Below are positions 1-12,704 of a DNA stretch of 64,000 nt, piece after piece; the stretch's first letter is position 1; every line of letters starts with the position of its first letter. The notes under the pieces are model-generated. The model saw only the letters and a list, made by a program, of their open reading frames with translations. It had not been told where the DNA came from and searched no databases. Made by a program: the position numbers and the translations under genes. This DNA comes from Phytoseiulus persimilis. Lineage: Eukaryota > Arthropoda > Arachnida > Mesostigmata > Phytoseiidae. The stretch covers positions 47,426,745 to 47,490,744 of the forward strand of contig CM075102.1 of assembly GCA_037576195.1 (NCBI GenBank), written 5' to 3'.

Positions 1-1965
1 ATCCGTTATTGAGCCGCGAAACTGGTATGGCCTGCCGAGAACGATAAACAAACCGGCATCCGAATTCAAACAAAATCTTCTGTGGATCGATTCAAAGATT
101 TCTATCAGCTCGCCCCGAGCTCCGCTTCGATCAGCGAAATCCACTCGAATCCATCTCGACCGGATTCCCTCCTACGCCTTGTTTGAACTGAAAACATCAC
201 AAGTGCTCTGAGGAAAGCGAGCGATCACCCAAACAGACCCGGCGGGGCATGCCGCGACGCTGGTGAAGAGTTGAACTCTCGGCAGAGACGGATAAAAGGC
301 ACTCGGCTAGCGAGTTCGAATCGCACATACCTGGAATCGTATTCGACTCAGCCAAATCGGGCAACGGGCACACATTCCAACTTCGGGTATTGTTCGGACA
401 TCACATCCGGAGAGCGGGAGCATGATATTTTCCACTTCTCCCGAAACGCAGAATGTTTCACTTATTCAAGCTCTCGCCAATTCCGGCGGGCTCACTTTTT
501 CATTTATCTATGACGGCGACGAATGAGCGAGAGATGTCATGCCACCTAGCAGGAATGGCCAGAGTCGCGGGCTCCAACTAAGACGCTGATTTCTCACCCC
601 GGTGTTCTGTCCGATGAGTTCTCCTCATGATGTTTGTACGTTCTCCTCAGCTGCCTGCTGTAGGAATTCACCCGGATCGGAGCTCCAGGGTTCCGATCAG
701 AACTAACCGCTGAGAATATGACCTCCCAGATGACATTCCGTCAATCAGGGTCTTGTTTCAGCTGAGGCGAGCGGAAGCTTGGGACCATTTTTTCCAGGCG
801 CATCGAGCCCGTCAATATCGGGGTCACAGTGTTCTCCAGCATGGGGAATCTGTTTCGAGTGCAGGACTTCGTCTATTTTCCTGCGCAATAGTGCTTGTCG
901 ACTCGCCATGTGCAACTTTCGTGTATCATGCAGTGAGCTCTTGCGAGTTTCAGGGAATCGAATCTAGGCCTGGGCGGCCCACAATCCGGTTCCGATTCTA
1001 CTGCAGAGTTTGGGAGGAGTAGTGAACAAACTTCCTTCCCATTATTCCACTGCTCCGCGGAGGCGGCAAACCATGCAAAAGATACTCCGACGGATGGATC
1101 GATGGCTGTGGTGGACCTCTCGCTTTTCGAACGCGAAAGCTCTGCGGGTGTTGCTAACCGGCCAATCAGCTGTTCGGACCAGCTAGCTGTCTGGTGGGAC
1201 AAGCAAATCGTTCTATCTTTCTCATTTCGCTTCTTCCCGCGGAGTGAAAGTCCGTATCGAAAACTCACACTTGCTCTGAGAGCGCGAATCGCAGACCTCG
1301 GATCCATATCAAAACGGAGGACTTTTTCCAATGTCTCGGATATTGCCCGCTCCTTCAGGTCGTGACTTGCGTTCGATGATCACATGATGGATGCTTTTGT
1401 CATCTGGGCTCGTGGCGTATGCAGCTGAAATCGGGACCTGGTGCCCCTCGGCTTCGATGAAATCCGATGTACAACACAATATTTACCGAAGGGATACGGC
1501 CGTCCTCACACTATGGGCGCCTGCAGTTCACGATTTCGCCCCTCGTCAATTCATCGTTTGGGATCCTTCGTACGAAGCTCGCCTCAATGGCTGTATTTTT
1601 TTTTTTGACGTAGGCACGCGATTTCGGGCGCCTCGTAGCAGCAACACTTCGGCCAGTCAGCCAACCATCCATCCGAGCGAGCAGGCAAGAGGCCTAGGTG
1701 TCCAAGAATTTATTCTCTCATCACACTCAATTCACAACGAAGGCACCAAGCCATCTCGAGCATCTTCAAACCACTATCCCCAGTCTGGCGGTGCATTCTT
1801 ACCATCGAAGATCGGACAGGCAGCAGCATTCCCGACCCATCGGTAATAATTTGCTCGCTCGTCGACCGAGCGGCGAGGTAGCCGACAAGTCTGCTGCCCG
1901 GTGTCGTGAAATATGATCCACTGTGTCTTGAGATAATTGCTTGTCGAAGGCCAATTCGGAAATCG

Positions 1966-2519
1966 CTAGCTCCATCCAAGTGGTTTCAGAAGGTACATCG
2001 CACATGCCCTGTCGTCAGGAGACAGCGAAGAGGAGGACGCGGCGGAGTAGTCGGTGAACCCCTTCGGGATTCCACTCAAGAGCTCCTTCCCCATCGGAAC
2101 GGCCGTGGCACCGATGCGATAGGACATCAATAGGATGGCCGAGTCGGTCGTCGCGATGTTGATTCTCCGACAGTCTTTCTGGTTCTTCTTCTGAACGAGC
2201 CGAACCAGATGGGCTGCCTCTCCGAACTTGACAATGTTCAATTTGAGGCAGTGGAGTGTTTTTTGGAGGAGGCGAGGCCGCTTTGATGGCGAGGTCGTGT
2301 CATCTGCATTTGTATCACTGAGAATGGGTTCAGGGAAGCATACGATGGGCAATGCGGAGCGTATTCGCGGGACATTCTTTTCATCATCTTGTTCAGTTGA
2401 TGACGGCGGCTGCTACAACGGCGACGACGACACATCACGAACCAGTCGTTGGAGGCTTTCCACCAAAAAAAACGGAATCCGCTGAGAACGAAAATCACCC
2501 AGAGCATGGAAAACTGCAT
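1966..2519 (-). CDS. Unnamed protein, probable two-exon gene
   Basis: I do not recognise the family. The best part is an open 117-codon frame (2317-1966) after a good acceptor (pyrimidine-rich, ending TTCTCAG), closing at a TAG at 1966. It is low in the Arg/Ser/Pro bias typical of chance frames here and contains a moderately hydrophobic stretch with the motif AILLMSYRIG. A phase-2 donor (TTG/GTGGAA) at 2464/2463 would join it across a 146-base intron to an ATG at 2519, whose first 18 residues are hydrophobic (MQFSMLWVIFVLSG) and could be a signal peptide or anchor. A TATAAAA box lies about 145 bases upstream. A second frame continues downstream (to about 1799) and could be a further exon. The intron model is inference. 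Confidence 0.4.
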
Positions 2520-2660
2520 AACCAGGACTGAGGGCGTTCAACAATTTTTAGTCTGGAAATCGCCGACTCAGAGCAGGATGAATGGACTGAATTCTCTTCG
2601 GTCGGTCGGTCGGGCGGTGCTGTTCGCGTGGAGCGAGCTTTAAGAGTTTTCCAGGGAGTC

Positions 2661-2669
2661 TTTTTTATA
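2661..2669 (-). promoter_or_regulatory. TATA-box candidate
   Basis: TATAAAAAA on the minus strand, about 145 bases upstream of the hydrophobic ATG frame starting at 2519. Spacing suits a promoter with a 5' leader of roughly 115 bases. It could equally be a chance A-rich run. Confidence 0.25.
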
Positions 2670-5600
2670 CACGAAAGCGCTTGAAAAGTGAGGGACCCTC
2701 GTGTATATGGTTCAGATTCTGGGAGCGCTCGGTCGATATACCCGATTAATCGATGAGGCTGATGAACCACGTAACGCACCAGGTCCGTTTTGAGGAAACT
2801 CAATCAGAGAGATCTCTAGAAACGCTGGGAAGAACCCGGACTTTCCTCCGTCAGTGCCTGGGGTATTCTCTCGGCTCGTTGTGGAGCTCTGTCGATATGT
2901 CTCAAGACCCACGAGAAAGTCGTCCCATGTTTCGTTCTGAAAAAAACGATCGAAGCAGGTGACTCGAATGCAGCTGTTGCCACGCCCTCGGAGTCTTGTC
3001 ATGGCGTCACATTGCGAACGGATCTCACTGAATGCATGAAGGGCAACCGATGCGTCTTAACGATAGCCAGTTGAGTCGATATTCTTCGGACGGTCCTGCT
3101 GAGGGATCAGTCGTATTCCGCAGGTACGACGAGAATTAGTTGATGGCTAACAAGAGAAGAACACCTCAAGCGGAATGGCCTGTTGTTGTTGCTGTTCCCG
3201 ATTGATGCGTTCTCCATGTACACGTCCGTCGCGATGGCTGTCTACTCCGATGATTCCCGATTCCGGCGACAAGTTTCCGCCGTTGAACATGCGCCCATAG
3301 CAGGAAACGGACATATCGACACGGATCCCATGGCTGATTGAGACTGCTCCTATTGAATGCACGAACTGTCTAATTGGGGACAGTCAGAGCATCTCACTCC
3401 TCACATCATGCAGCGAATGAATGACGACCGGTGATAAATTTTCGCAGCTTGAGGCTTCGACGGTTTTCTAGTTATCGGTGCCTGCCCGGCCGCCGTACGT
3501 CGCACAGCGTAGAGCGTACACACGGAAAGCAGCATGTATCATTGGGGCCGTTACTGCTGGCGTTCGTGATTTATCTTCCCTCCGGGAGAAGCCTCACCCC
3601 TGTTTCACCACCGACATTTTTAAGCAGGGTTTGTGTATAGCAGTTTCTCTCGATACGGCTGCCGTGTTCAATGTTAGTGAGCAGAACATCGCACGAGGCT
3701 TCTATTAGCCCTCACACGCGTGGAGCAAAAACTATTTTCCTCCTCACCGGAGATCCTGATCGACTTCGCTGTATTCCTTCAGCTCTCCCGTGAGTCCTCT
3801 CATTCGAGATCCCACTCGAGATGGACATTTCGTGAGCTCTGCGCTCAGCCGGCGGTCCGATCCTTCTGTCGTTATCAGCAGAACTTTCTGAAACGTGCTT
3901 CCACTCGTGGTGTCCACCAGTGTCGCGCGGTCTATCCGTCCGTCCGCTCGTCTATCCGCTTCGGGAGCGACTCTCAGAGGGAGGCCTATTAGTCCGCATC
4001 GTTGGCTCGAGGGCATCCGCAATGCTGACGGGGGTAAGTTGGGTGGGCTTGCTTGCCAGTCAACTCGCTGGTATCCTTCCCCGCTCGGCTCGCTGTCTCC
4101 CACCCAAGCGAGCCGCCCGGCTGGCATCCTCCTCCCTCGCCAGCTTGCCTCCCTCTTTGTCTAACTCCCCACTCCGCTGCCTCCCGGTTTCCTTGCCCGC
4201 GTGCCTGCCCTTCTGCGCCGCTCTCCGCTGGGAAGAGAACAACAAGGAGACGAGTCTGCAGCGTTTGAGGAGAACCGAGGCCCGACACACCGACAGGCCG
4301 TCGAAGCAGGAGACACGGAGAGAAAAAAAAAACGACAAACGAGAGCAACATCAGATTACATCGAGAAATAGAAGAAGGGAGAAAAGGGATCAAACAAAAT
4401 TAAAGATCGTTTTCACCGTCGTCGTGGTGGTCTACCCGTCTCTCCGTTCCCATTCCAACGTTTCGTCTCGCTTTCAGCCGAAAACAATCGAAACGAGTGC
4501 AGACCCTGCCCCCGGTGTTAGCGGTGGGAGAATGAAACGAGTAGGCCGGCCAGACAACTTTCGAGGTCTACGTTGGATTCGAATCCAGAGCGAGCCTCTT
4601 CCCTTCTCCAGCGGAGCGTTCCACTGACCGAGTGAAGGATGAAAAAACCTGAGGAATATCGAACGACCGGGTCACGAGTACGCGAATCGAAGAACAAAGG
4701 ACTGAGGGATCACGAGCGAGATTCAGACGAGTTCAATGACACGCGAGCGGAGCTGAGCCATCCTGTCGAAGCACGGCAGGGCATGCGGATCTTGATCCCT
4801 TTTCTGTCCGCCAACGTCTCCAAATTGATTAAGGAACTTGTGGCGCACCACGTTCGACGCTACAGCTGGCTTGTTGTTTGCTTGCCGTCACCCGTCCGTC
4901 GAGCCGCCCTGCTCTCACTCTCTCTCGCTCAGTCTGCGTCTTCGTTCCTGGTTCAGTCTGGTCGTTCCACACATGGAGGACTGAAATTAATTTCGACAAC
5001 TTTATAAACAATCTCGCTGTGGCACTTCTCTTCTGTCCTCTACTTCTCGGACCGAGCAGAGCGGTACGCTCGACGCCTTTTCTCATTTCTCTCACTTCTT
5101 GTTCCTAAGCGCACCAGTGTGGCGAGGTCCGTCACTTCATGACAGTGGCAAAATTTAATTTCAACTTAGACATGACTTCGGAAGGGCAAGCGATGGGAAG
5201 AAGGGAGGAAAGCGACGGCGGTGACGGCGGCGGTCGCCGTAGCAACATCTGGAGTCCCGCCATAGTTTGGGCTGAGAGGGAGGGGGGCGGCCCTGCAGCC
5301 GACGAAACGAAAAAGGAGGCTGTTGTATTCAATGCCATTGATCCCTATGGGGTCCACATATGGGTGGACAAATGATGATATTGACATCCGATATACTACT
5401 ACTACCACCACCACTGCTCCTTCTCTTCGTTCATCCGCCGACCGACCGTCTTTCAGGGTGTCCGCTCGCCCTGTCGCCCACCCGTCTGTACGCCGCGGAC
5501 CGGCCGTTCATTCGACCGCCCGGCGAACGGGCGGGTTGGCCCTCCGTCCGTCTGGGCAGCGTTCAGTCTCTTGACAGTACATTGGGCGAGCCAACTGGCC

Positions 5601-7300
5601 GAGCCAACTGGCCAAGCCAACTGGCCAAGCCATTCGGACGAACCAACTGGCCATTGAGCTTCCCGTTGAATCAGCTGCGTGGAGGTTCAGCCGCCGTCGT
5701 CCCCATGCCGCTCATGACTCGAAGCTTAGTCGCAGGGAACACAAGCAGACGGGCAGACGGACTCTCGAGCGGACAAAGGGACAGAGACACATCCATCCGG
5801 GAGTAAGCGCTACAATGCTGGATAGATGCTGCAGAGCTACGGGTCTTAATCCGACTCGGGGAATGCACTCGCAGGCTCACACACACTAATACACAGACAC
5901 GGCGTGGCGGATAGGAAGACGTCGGGGTCCGTGGCGAACCGATCTGACAGGTTGGACCCGCTCTTCGTTAGAGTTCATATTGTGTTAACAGATGGATCCT
6001 GTAGGATGCTCGGTCACTACTTCAAGGGTCGACCTAGAATATGAGATCGATCCGGTCGAGGCGGAGTGCCGGTGGTCGCTTCCAATCCGCGGTCCCGAAA
6101 GCGGACGCGTAGCTCTCGGCCAGCATACAAGACTGTTTTCAAGAAGCAGGGCCCCGATAGGGGTCCGTCTATCGAAGTCGTCGTGTGAATTTCGGTCTTG
6201 CAAGCCGCGTTGCGCAATGGGAGCGAGGCAGAGGATGAAGGAGAAGGGAACTTTTTGGGGACGCGAGGCAGAGCTCTCCTTCTGCGTGTCGACCGCAGCC
6301 ATCCCCAGCGGTCGAGTCCGATGCTCCCCTGATAGAATGGATTCGTTCGAAGCCGATGATAATGTGGATGGTAGGAAAGATGAGCTTCCAAGCTGCACAA
6401 TATCGGCTTTCCGAAGCCGAACGGCACTGTTGTGCGATGCAAGCGCACTCGCCGCCGACGACCAATCGAGAGTGAGTCGACTGAGAGAGTTCCGATCAAC
6501 TGCGGTTTTTCCCTAGAAGGTGGGGTCCGTGACGGATGGATTGTCTGATGGGGACCGAGGGAGCGTCTATGTAGTCCTGACTCTGTCGGCCTGGCCGGCA
6601 GCCTGCCAGCATCGGATGCATAAGACTCGCCGACCCCGTTCCATTGAGGAAGCGGAGGCTATCGAGCTCCGCCGATGAAAGAGCCGCACACTGACGGAAT
6701 GACAGAAGCATCCCTCAAGTATTTCAAGCAACAACCGAGCAAGAAAGACCCCGCCAAGTGCGGAAACTTCCACTCTGCAAGAGAGCTTGGGAAGGAAACC
6801 AAACGAGGAGTATAGAGACGCTAAATCTTGGAAGACGCGGCGGAACGAACTAACCGAACATAACGATCGAGAGAGGTGCTAGAGAGGTGTGAATCGCTGC
6901 GGTAATAGTCTCGACGCTCGATTTGGGCTCCGCTCGGCTCTCGATTAACCGGTTCGCCGGTCGACCTCCTCGTAGGTGGTTCGCTCGCTGCTTGCAAACA
7001 ACTGATAGCGAGACAGAGGATCGGCGATACACGATCGGTGAACGATCATTAGAGTCCGTTGGTAGTTTCGTTGGGTCTTGTTGGTCGCGATTGTTTTCCG
7101 AGAGCTGTGGAGCGAAAAATGAGACCAGCCGCGGTAAGCCACTCTGAGAAATTATCTTGCGGACGGGGCGGAAGAAAATATCGCTACTCGAACGAATGCA
7201 ACCGTCGCGGTTGCCAACTGCACGATGGTTGCTGTCTGAACAACGATCGATCACGCTGCAAGAGTGGCACGCAAGCGTACAGTTGATAAGATACGGGTAC
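2670..7300. other. No supportable gene; repeat-rich, both strands open in short pieces
   Basis: This stretch has many short open frames biased to Arg, Ser and Pro, CT-rich blocks (3900-4300) and a 13-base minisatellite (5588). Two minus-strand stretches (2712-3002 and 3147-3362) have more balanced composition and might be exons, but I found no phase-consistent splice chain. Confidence 0.4.
5588..5631. repeat. 13-base minisatellite, three copies
   Basis: The core CCAACTGG recurs at 5591, 5604 and 5617, giving a 13-base period with near-identical spacers (GCCGAG or GCCAAG). A diverged fourth copy follows at about 5643. No coding role is apparent. Confidence 0.75.
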
Positions 7301-8963
7301 GTATGTTTCAATGTTTCCGGGAGGCGATCGAGAAGGAGTTCCGAAGACGCGGAGGAACAACATCGGATACGATTTCGGAATACGCGGGGAGAGACGAGGA
7401 GGAGGAAGGGGACGAGTTGTTGACGCGTGATAAGCCGAGACGAACGAAACAGTTTTCAAGGGTGGACACTGTTCTCAGCGGAGTTCGTGGAATTCTTCGG
7501 AATCTTCGGCTTTCGTTGAAATCCGTCCCTGGCATTCGATGTTTCGTTACCTCAATGTCGGAATCGACGACCGAGATCCCGCCGATCTCTTCTGTATAGA
7601 GAAGGTAATCTCAGAGAACCTCCATGGAACAAGTTGGACAGAACCTCAGCGGGAGGAGGCCGAGTTTTTATCTCGCTGATTGAATCAAGTTCGACCCGAC
7701 GTGCCGAAGTCTCTGAATTTCGGAGCGAGTTCGATCCCTGACATGCCCGCTTGCTCCTGCCCTAACTTCTCTTCGTTTTCGTCAGGAGGGAAAAATGAAA
7801 AATGAAGATAGCCAACCAAATCGAATTACGAATGGATATTGAACCTGAGGCCCTTCCTCGGGAAGACGACTCGAGAACAAACAATTACTCCGATATCAAA
7901 ACAGATCTGTTTTTTTCGTTCCGTCCCCTCGAACGTCGGAAGGCGGCGTTTCGAAGCTCCCGTTGGAAAACTTCCAGTGAGAGAAATGCTGCATCCAATC
8001 AGCACGAGGAGTTAAACGACAGCTTAGAACAGGTCAGTTCTCCGCTCAACCCGACGGTTAGAAAGGCAACGAACCGACCTACTTGGAGCAGTTTCATCGG
8101 GTTTGCGAACTCTGGAAGATCGCAACGCCCGGCCCCCTCGATCCAGGGCCGCAGCGTTCTGCCCATTTGTCGAGGCGATGCCGACCGATCGAGAAGAGAG
8201 TTTTGCGATGGCTACCGGCAGCAGCTGTGATGTGAGCGACCACCTGCTCAATCGGAGATAGCAATCAATGATAATAAAGCTTGCGACCAGATGAACCCAT
8301 GACATCTTGCTGTTATTGCTCAGGGAACATGTCGATCCATCATGAAAACTTCGGAACGACGGGTCCGGTTTGTATCGGACACGGCTTTCGTGACATATGC
8401 CTGGTGATTACCGTCAGAGCAGACTCACGCCCGAGATTGGTCGTAGAGCGCTTTGGATATGCATCGAGTCAAAAATACGTCCCTGGATGATATGCTCCCA
8501 TTAGGATACGGGAGACAGGAAGACCTTTTGAGTGTTCCCCAGTTTCCTACCCGAAGGTGTTCCGGTTGTGCAGCTAAATTGCTAAGAGCATAATTGGCTC
8601 TCATTACATTCGGCAGAGCATATTTGCCGAAGTGCGGCCGGATGGTCGAGCGAGCCCCAGAACGAATTCCTCCGAGCGGCCAGTCGGCCAGCAACTCGCT
8701 CGAGAGCACCTCGCTCTCCGGATCGTTATAAAGCCTGAGGAAGAGCTCTCGAAGAGAGTAGATAATTGCTGAGCGCTGCATTTTTTTCCGAATGCAGGCG
8801 GACATCTTGAGAAAAATTCCTGCTCTTTCAGTGCGGCTTTTGTCTTCGCTTTCGGATTCCCTCCCGGTGTTCCAGCTGCCGAGAATCCGAGCCTGGACCC
8901 TGTTTCCCATTTCATCTCCCATCGGCAGTGGCACAAAGTTTGTCTTCTCCGCCCGGCCCACAG

Positions 8964-9802
8964 ACCATGATCAATATGTTTCTGCTTAAGATCGCCGAGA
9001 CGCATCCGGTTCGCGTCACTGAGTCTCGAAATTTATGGTACATCAGACAATGCGTAGCTGAGGCTGCGTCGGAAGAGTTCGAACCACAAGGAATACGCAA
9101 GACCGTCATCAAATTGCTGGAACAGCGGATCGGTACCCGTCTGCATCGATGGAACCCAATGCTTTTGTTTCCTCCCCCGGGAGAGTTGCATCTTCGCGTC
9201 CCGGGTTTCTGATCCTTACGTTCCCATGTTGCTCCACTAGATCTAATGTTGACTTAGCGGTGGTGCTGGCGTTGGTTGCTTGCTGACGGCCCGCCTGTTC
9301 CCCCATCCTCCTCCTCCTCCTCTTCCAAGTCCGCCTGCGTCGATACCGGGGGAGCTGGGGGGAAGGGGCCGAGGGGTGTTAATACGCTCCCCGATGCCTC
9401 CCGAAGAGGAAGAAGCAAGCCCACGAGGAAAGCGAAGGGAATCTGGGCATGCAACGGCTTCTTTTCTTCTGCTCCCGGCTGGCAGAACTTTCTTCGCCCC
9501 CACAACGACTCGGCCATGGGGGTCGGCCGCTCTCCAAACAAAAGTTCCAAGTTATCGATATTTACGATGAGAACACAAACTATCTCACAAGAGTCTACCG
9601 AAGATTCCCGGCCGTGCCTCCCGACCCCGAGCCTCGACGCAACACCGTTATGACCGAGAAACCAGCTGTGATCGAGCGCATAATCAGCATCAAAGACAAA
9701 GCGAACGCCAACCGAATCTTGAGCAGCATCCCTCTGAATCGATCGGTGGCGAGCCCCACGAGCGCTATCAAAGCCCATGCGGTCGAGGAAAATATTCGAT
9801 GA
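8964..9802 (+). CDS. Unnamed protein, last two exons of a multi-exon gene
   Basis: Exon 8964-9132 follows a strong acceptor (pyrimidine-rich, ending CCCACAG) and ends in phase 1 at G/GTACCC. Exon 9486-9802 follows another strong acceptor (CTTCTTTTCTTCTG...GGCAG), starts in phase 1 and runs 105 codons to TGA. The phases match across the 353-base intron. The joined tail has balanced composition, with blocks such as VIDIYDENTNYL and a basic-acidic C-terminus. No domain is recognised. Possible upstream exons exist (an ATG frame at 7303, and fragments at about 8320-8730 with good splice sites), but their joining is not secure. A 237-residue antisense frame (9967-9254) overlaps and is less protein-like. 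Confidence 0.45.
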
Positions 9803-9891
9803 GATCCGCGCAGACGACGGCGCGATATCACGGAGCCCGATCCGAGTTGGAGGATCCGAACGCGTTTTGACACACTCCACGAATCGCGTCC

Positions 9892-10077
9892 TTAGCGTCG
9901 AGCGGACAATCGTTTCTTCGAGATAAGCGCTATCGCGGCGGCCATTGTTACGATCAGACCACTCCATCGATCAATGCTTCCAAGACGATACAAATAATTG
10001 TAATGCAACGGCGTTCCGGGACCCCATTCCACAGAATCAATGGGCTCAGCTTTGACGTGACTGGAACTGTCCGGTCC
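9892..10077 (-). CDS. Terminal exon with C-terminal membrane segment
   Basis: After acceptor CCCTCAG the phase-0 frame runs 61 residues to TAA. It ends in a short hydrophobic stretch (LIVTMAAAIALI) followed by a basic tail (SKKRLSARR), which fits a tail-anchored or single-pass protein with a short cytosolic end. Upstream exons are not resolved; a 104-codon minus-strand frame at 10474-10788 may belong to the same gene or another. It would converge on the plus-strand gene ending at 9802. Another minus frame over the same bases also ends in a hydrophobic run, so the frame choice is not certain. Confidence 0.35.
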   Translation of the reverse strand, partial: GPDSSSHVKAEPIDSVEWGPGTPLHYNYLYRLGSIDRWSGLIVTMAAAIALISKKRLSARR

Positions 10078-11115
10078 CTGAGGGCAGCGTTTCCTGCCGA
10101 AAATGACTGCTTGCCTAGGCAATCAACATTAAAAAAGCATGTCGACATCCAGAGAGAGGAGCTCGCAGAGCGTCAGGAAATTTTAAGGACGAGTGGAGCG
10201 ACGCGGGGGACTGAGGGAGCAGAGTATTATGTCTCACAGTACAAATTTGTTCTCAGACAAACGGATCCCTCGGGCAATGAAACGACACTCAGACCAGCCG
10301 AGCCCGGCTCAGCGGCCTAATGGTCTCGGGGTGGATTCGAACGAGTGCGGCTTCCACGCTTGCAATTTTCATCTGTTCGTTGCTATATCAGCGAGATTCC
10401 TCGAGAAGCTCCGAAGAGGGATTCTGAGGAAACGTGACTATTGGAATTCATTATCTAGAAATATCATCGTCACTCAATCCGACGACGGGAGTGACTGGAA
10501 GCCTCCCCAAGCAGAGGATTCCTTGCTCACATTCGGAACTTCGCTATCGAGTACAGCCGATTCGGCCGAAGGCGCCTCGAGCAAGCCAGGGGCCTGGGTC
10601 CCAGGACCGGTGCGCGTGTTGAATCCCCGTAATTTCGTCCTTGCAGAATATACACGTTGGGATATGACTGACTGCCGGGTTGCTCCTGCTGTCGCCGGGG
10701 ACTCGGGCTCCCCTTCGCGCAGAATCGTCTTCTTGCTCGACACATGAGCAGACTCGCTCATCCCGGGATCGTTCGAACTAATTAGCAATCGTTAAGATGG
10801 CTGGAGTTAACGAATCCCGGCCGGGGCTCACATTATGCGAAGCAGGGAACCAAGGCCAAAAGACTCTGTGCGAGCTCAGGCAAGTCTGCTCCGACCAGCG
10901 GCTGGCCCTCTCAGGATGCTGACAGAGAAGAATCGCCGCAACTCAAACAGAAATCAGAAAGCTCCTTCTAGCTTGAGTCAGCTCAGAATCATCTGCACGG
11001 AGAGCACACCGGATTAGATCAGGGTGCGACCGATGCAGTAGTCCACTATCAACGCCGTAGGTGAAAGAGTGCTTGGCCGGCAGTGCGGATGCGCAGAGTA
11101 ACGGCCGTACGATAG

Positions 11116-11221
11116 GCACTGCTTGTCCCAGTGGTGGTCGTACAAGTCATGGTGGCCGTATTAGCCGCTGTTGTCGGCATCACCTACGTGCACTATGGCA
11201 CCATTTCACGAGTCTATCGAG
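11116..11221 (+). CDS. Internal exon encoding a membrane helix
   Basis: A 106-base block sits between acceptor GATAG and donor CGAG/GTTATT. It opens in phase 0, ends in phase 1 and encodes about 26 consecutive mostly hydrophobic residues (ALLVPVVVVQVM, then VAVLAAVVGITY), then HYGTISRVYR. This strongly resembles a transmembrane helix with a basic flank. Neighbouring exons are not identified, so the protein is unknown. A chance hydrophobic frame cannot be excluded. Confidence 0.35.
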
Positions 11222-12704
11222 GTTATTTATGATGCTTATCTCGGCGGTACAACCTCCCGCTCACAAGCTATTCACGATGGCGCTTGCTTCCCATCAACGT
11301 GTTTGTCTGTCGCCCGCTAAGGCCATGGCTTCAATTAAATGTCAACTTCGCTCACAATATCTCCGACTCGAGGTTCCACTAGAGGGCTTCTTCCCCCGAT
11401 GCTCCGACCCGGTTCCTGGACTCCAATCCGGATTATCTCGGGTTCTCTCATTCGTTCTCGACCCGCAAATGCTTCCATGCCTACAATCAATCTGTTTCTT
11501 GGTTCGGCCCCGATCCGATTCGAGCTCCCCCTCTTTAAAATATATTCTCGAGGCACGCCACGCCAGAATCCAATTTTGTTTGTTCCTCCGCAGTCGCGGC
11601 TGCCATTGATGATCTTCCCATGTTCTCTACGAGCCCACTTTTCGTGTTTTGACCGAATTTTTCGTTCTTCGTGGATTCGCTTCTACCTTACTGCGCCCAA
11701 GCGCCACGCCGCGGCTGAGTGGAGGCGAAATCGGGGAATCAGGACCGAAACGGCTTCGAGGCGAGGGAATATCTTGCGGGTGAACCCCTCCCCGCCCGCG
11801 CTACAGCAGGGAGACACGAGCAGCATGCTACACGGGAGCGAGAGTTTCTGCTTGGATGCTCTCTAGAAATTCAAATCCGGAGACCCTTTCCGTCTGACGT
11901 GAGTCGAGAATTCACATTTTGTCCGATGAGGTGACTCCACCTCACTCTTGTTAGGCGTCTGTTCCCCTTAGAGTTCGCGAATACAAGTCAGCGGAAAGGA
12001 GAGTCCCGTTCGAAATCCTCGAGCGGTTCGCAGCGGGACACGGACAACTGTCTGGACCGGTGAACCCATAACCCCTTGAGGTCTTTTCGGTCACTCTCGG
12101 GCTTTGCGAGGATCTCCCTCTCGGTTTAGGTCAGTTCTCAAAGACTCAATGTGGAACGGCGAGGTGAGGAGCAACTCCGCAGGGGTATTCGGGATGGATA
12201 TGCGTCGGAGAATCGCCAAGCAGGGAGAAATATCGCGGCCTGAACAGCGGTCACGAGTTTCCGCCGAAGCGAGTCGATCAAGTATTCGGGTACTACTTAT
12301 CCAGGGCGGCTGGAAAGGGGAACAGACTCAAGCGGAGATCCGACCTGGATTCACCTTCAAGGTTCGGAAACGCAAGAGTTGAAAGGACCTGACGACACGG
12401 GAAACTGGGAGCTCGGAAACCCGGATTCGGGACCCGTCTCGAGTTCGCGGATCCAGCCTCGTGCACGGCGACTTGGTGATCTAGGATACATCGGGGTCGG
12501 TGGAGATGTTCCCTCCACTGCAGCGTTGGAATCCCTGCACTAGCGTCCGCACGAAATGGGCTGCGAATCACGTCCCACAGTAGAGAATTATTCCTTCCAC
12601 AACGGTCCTCGAGCCCGTAATGCGGCTGAGAAGACGGATGACTGAGCGAGTTAGTTCCCGATCAATACGATCAACGTTGAATTTAATGAGAACTCATTGT
12701 GGCA

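Noticed and set aside
3920-4627. 235-codon plus-strand open frame
   Set aside because: CT-rich low-complexity sequence giving Ser/Arg/Leu runs; no splice or start support.
9254-9967. 237-codon minus-strand open frame
   Set aside because: Overlaps the spliced plus-strand exon and ends in a poly-Glu and proline-rich low-complexity part; treated as a shadow.
10315-10365. tRNA-like GTTCGAATCC T-arm
   Set aside because: A T-loop-like sequence is present on the minus strand but no matching A-box, anticodon stem or acceptor stem could be paired.
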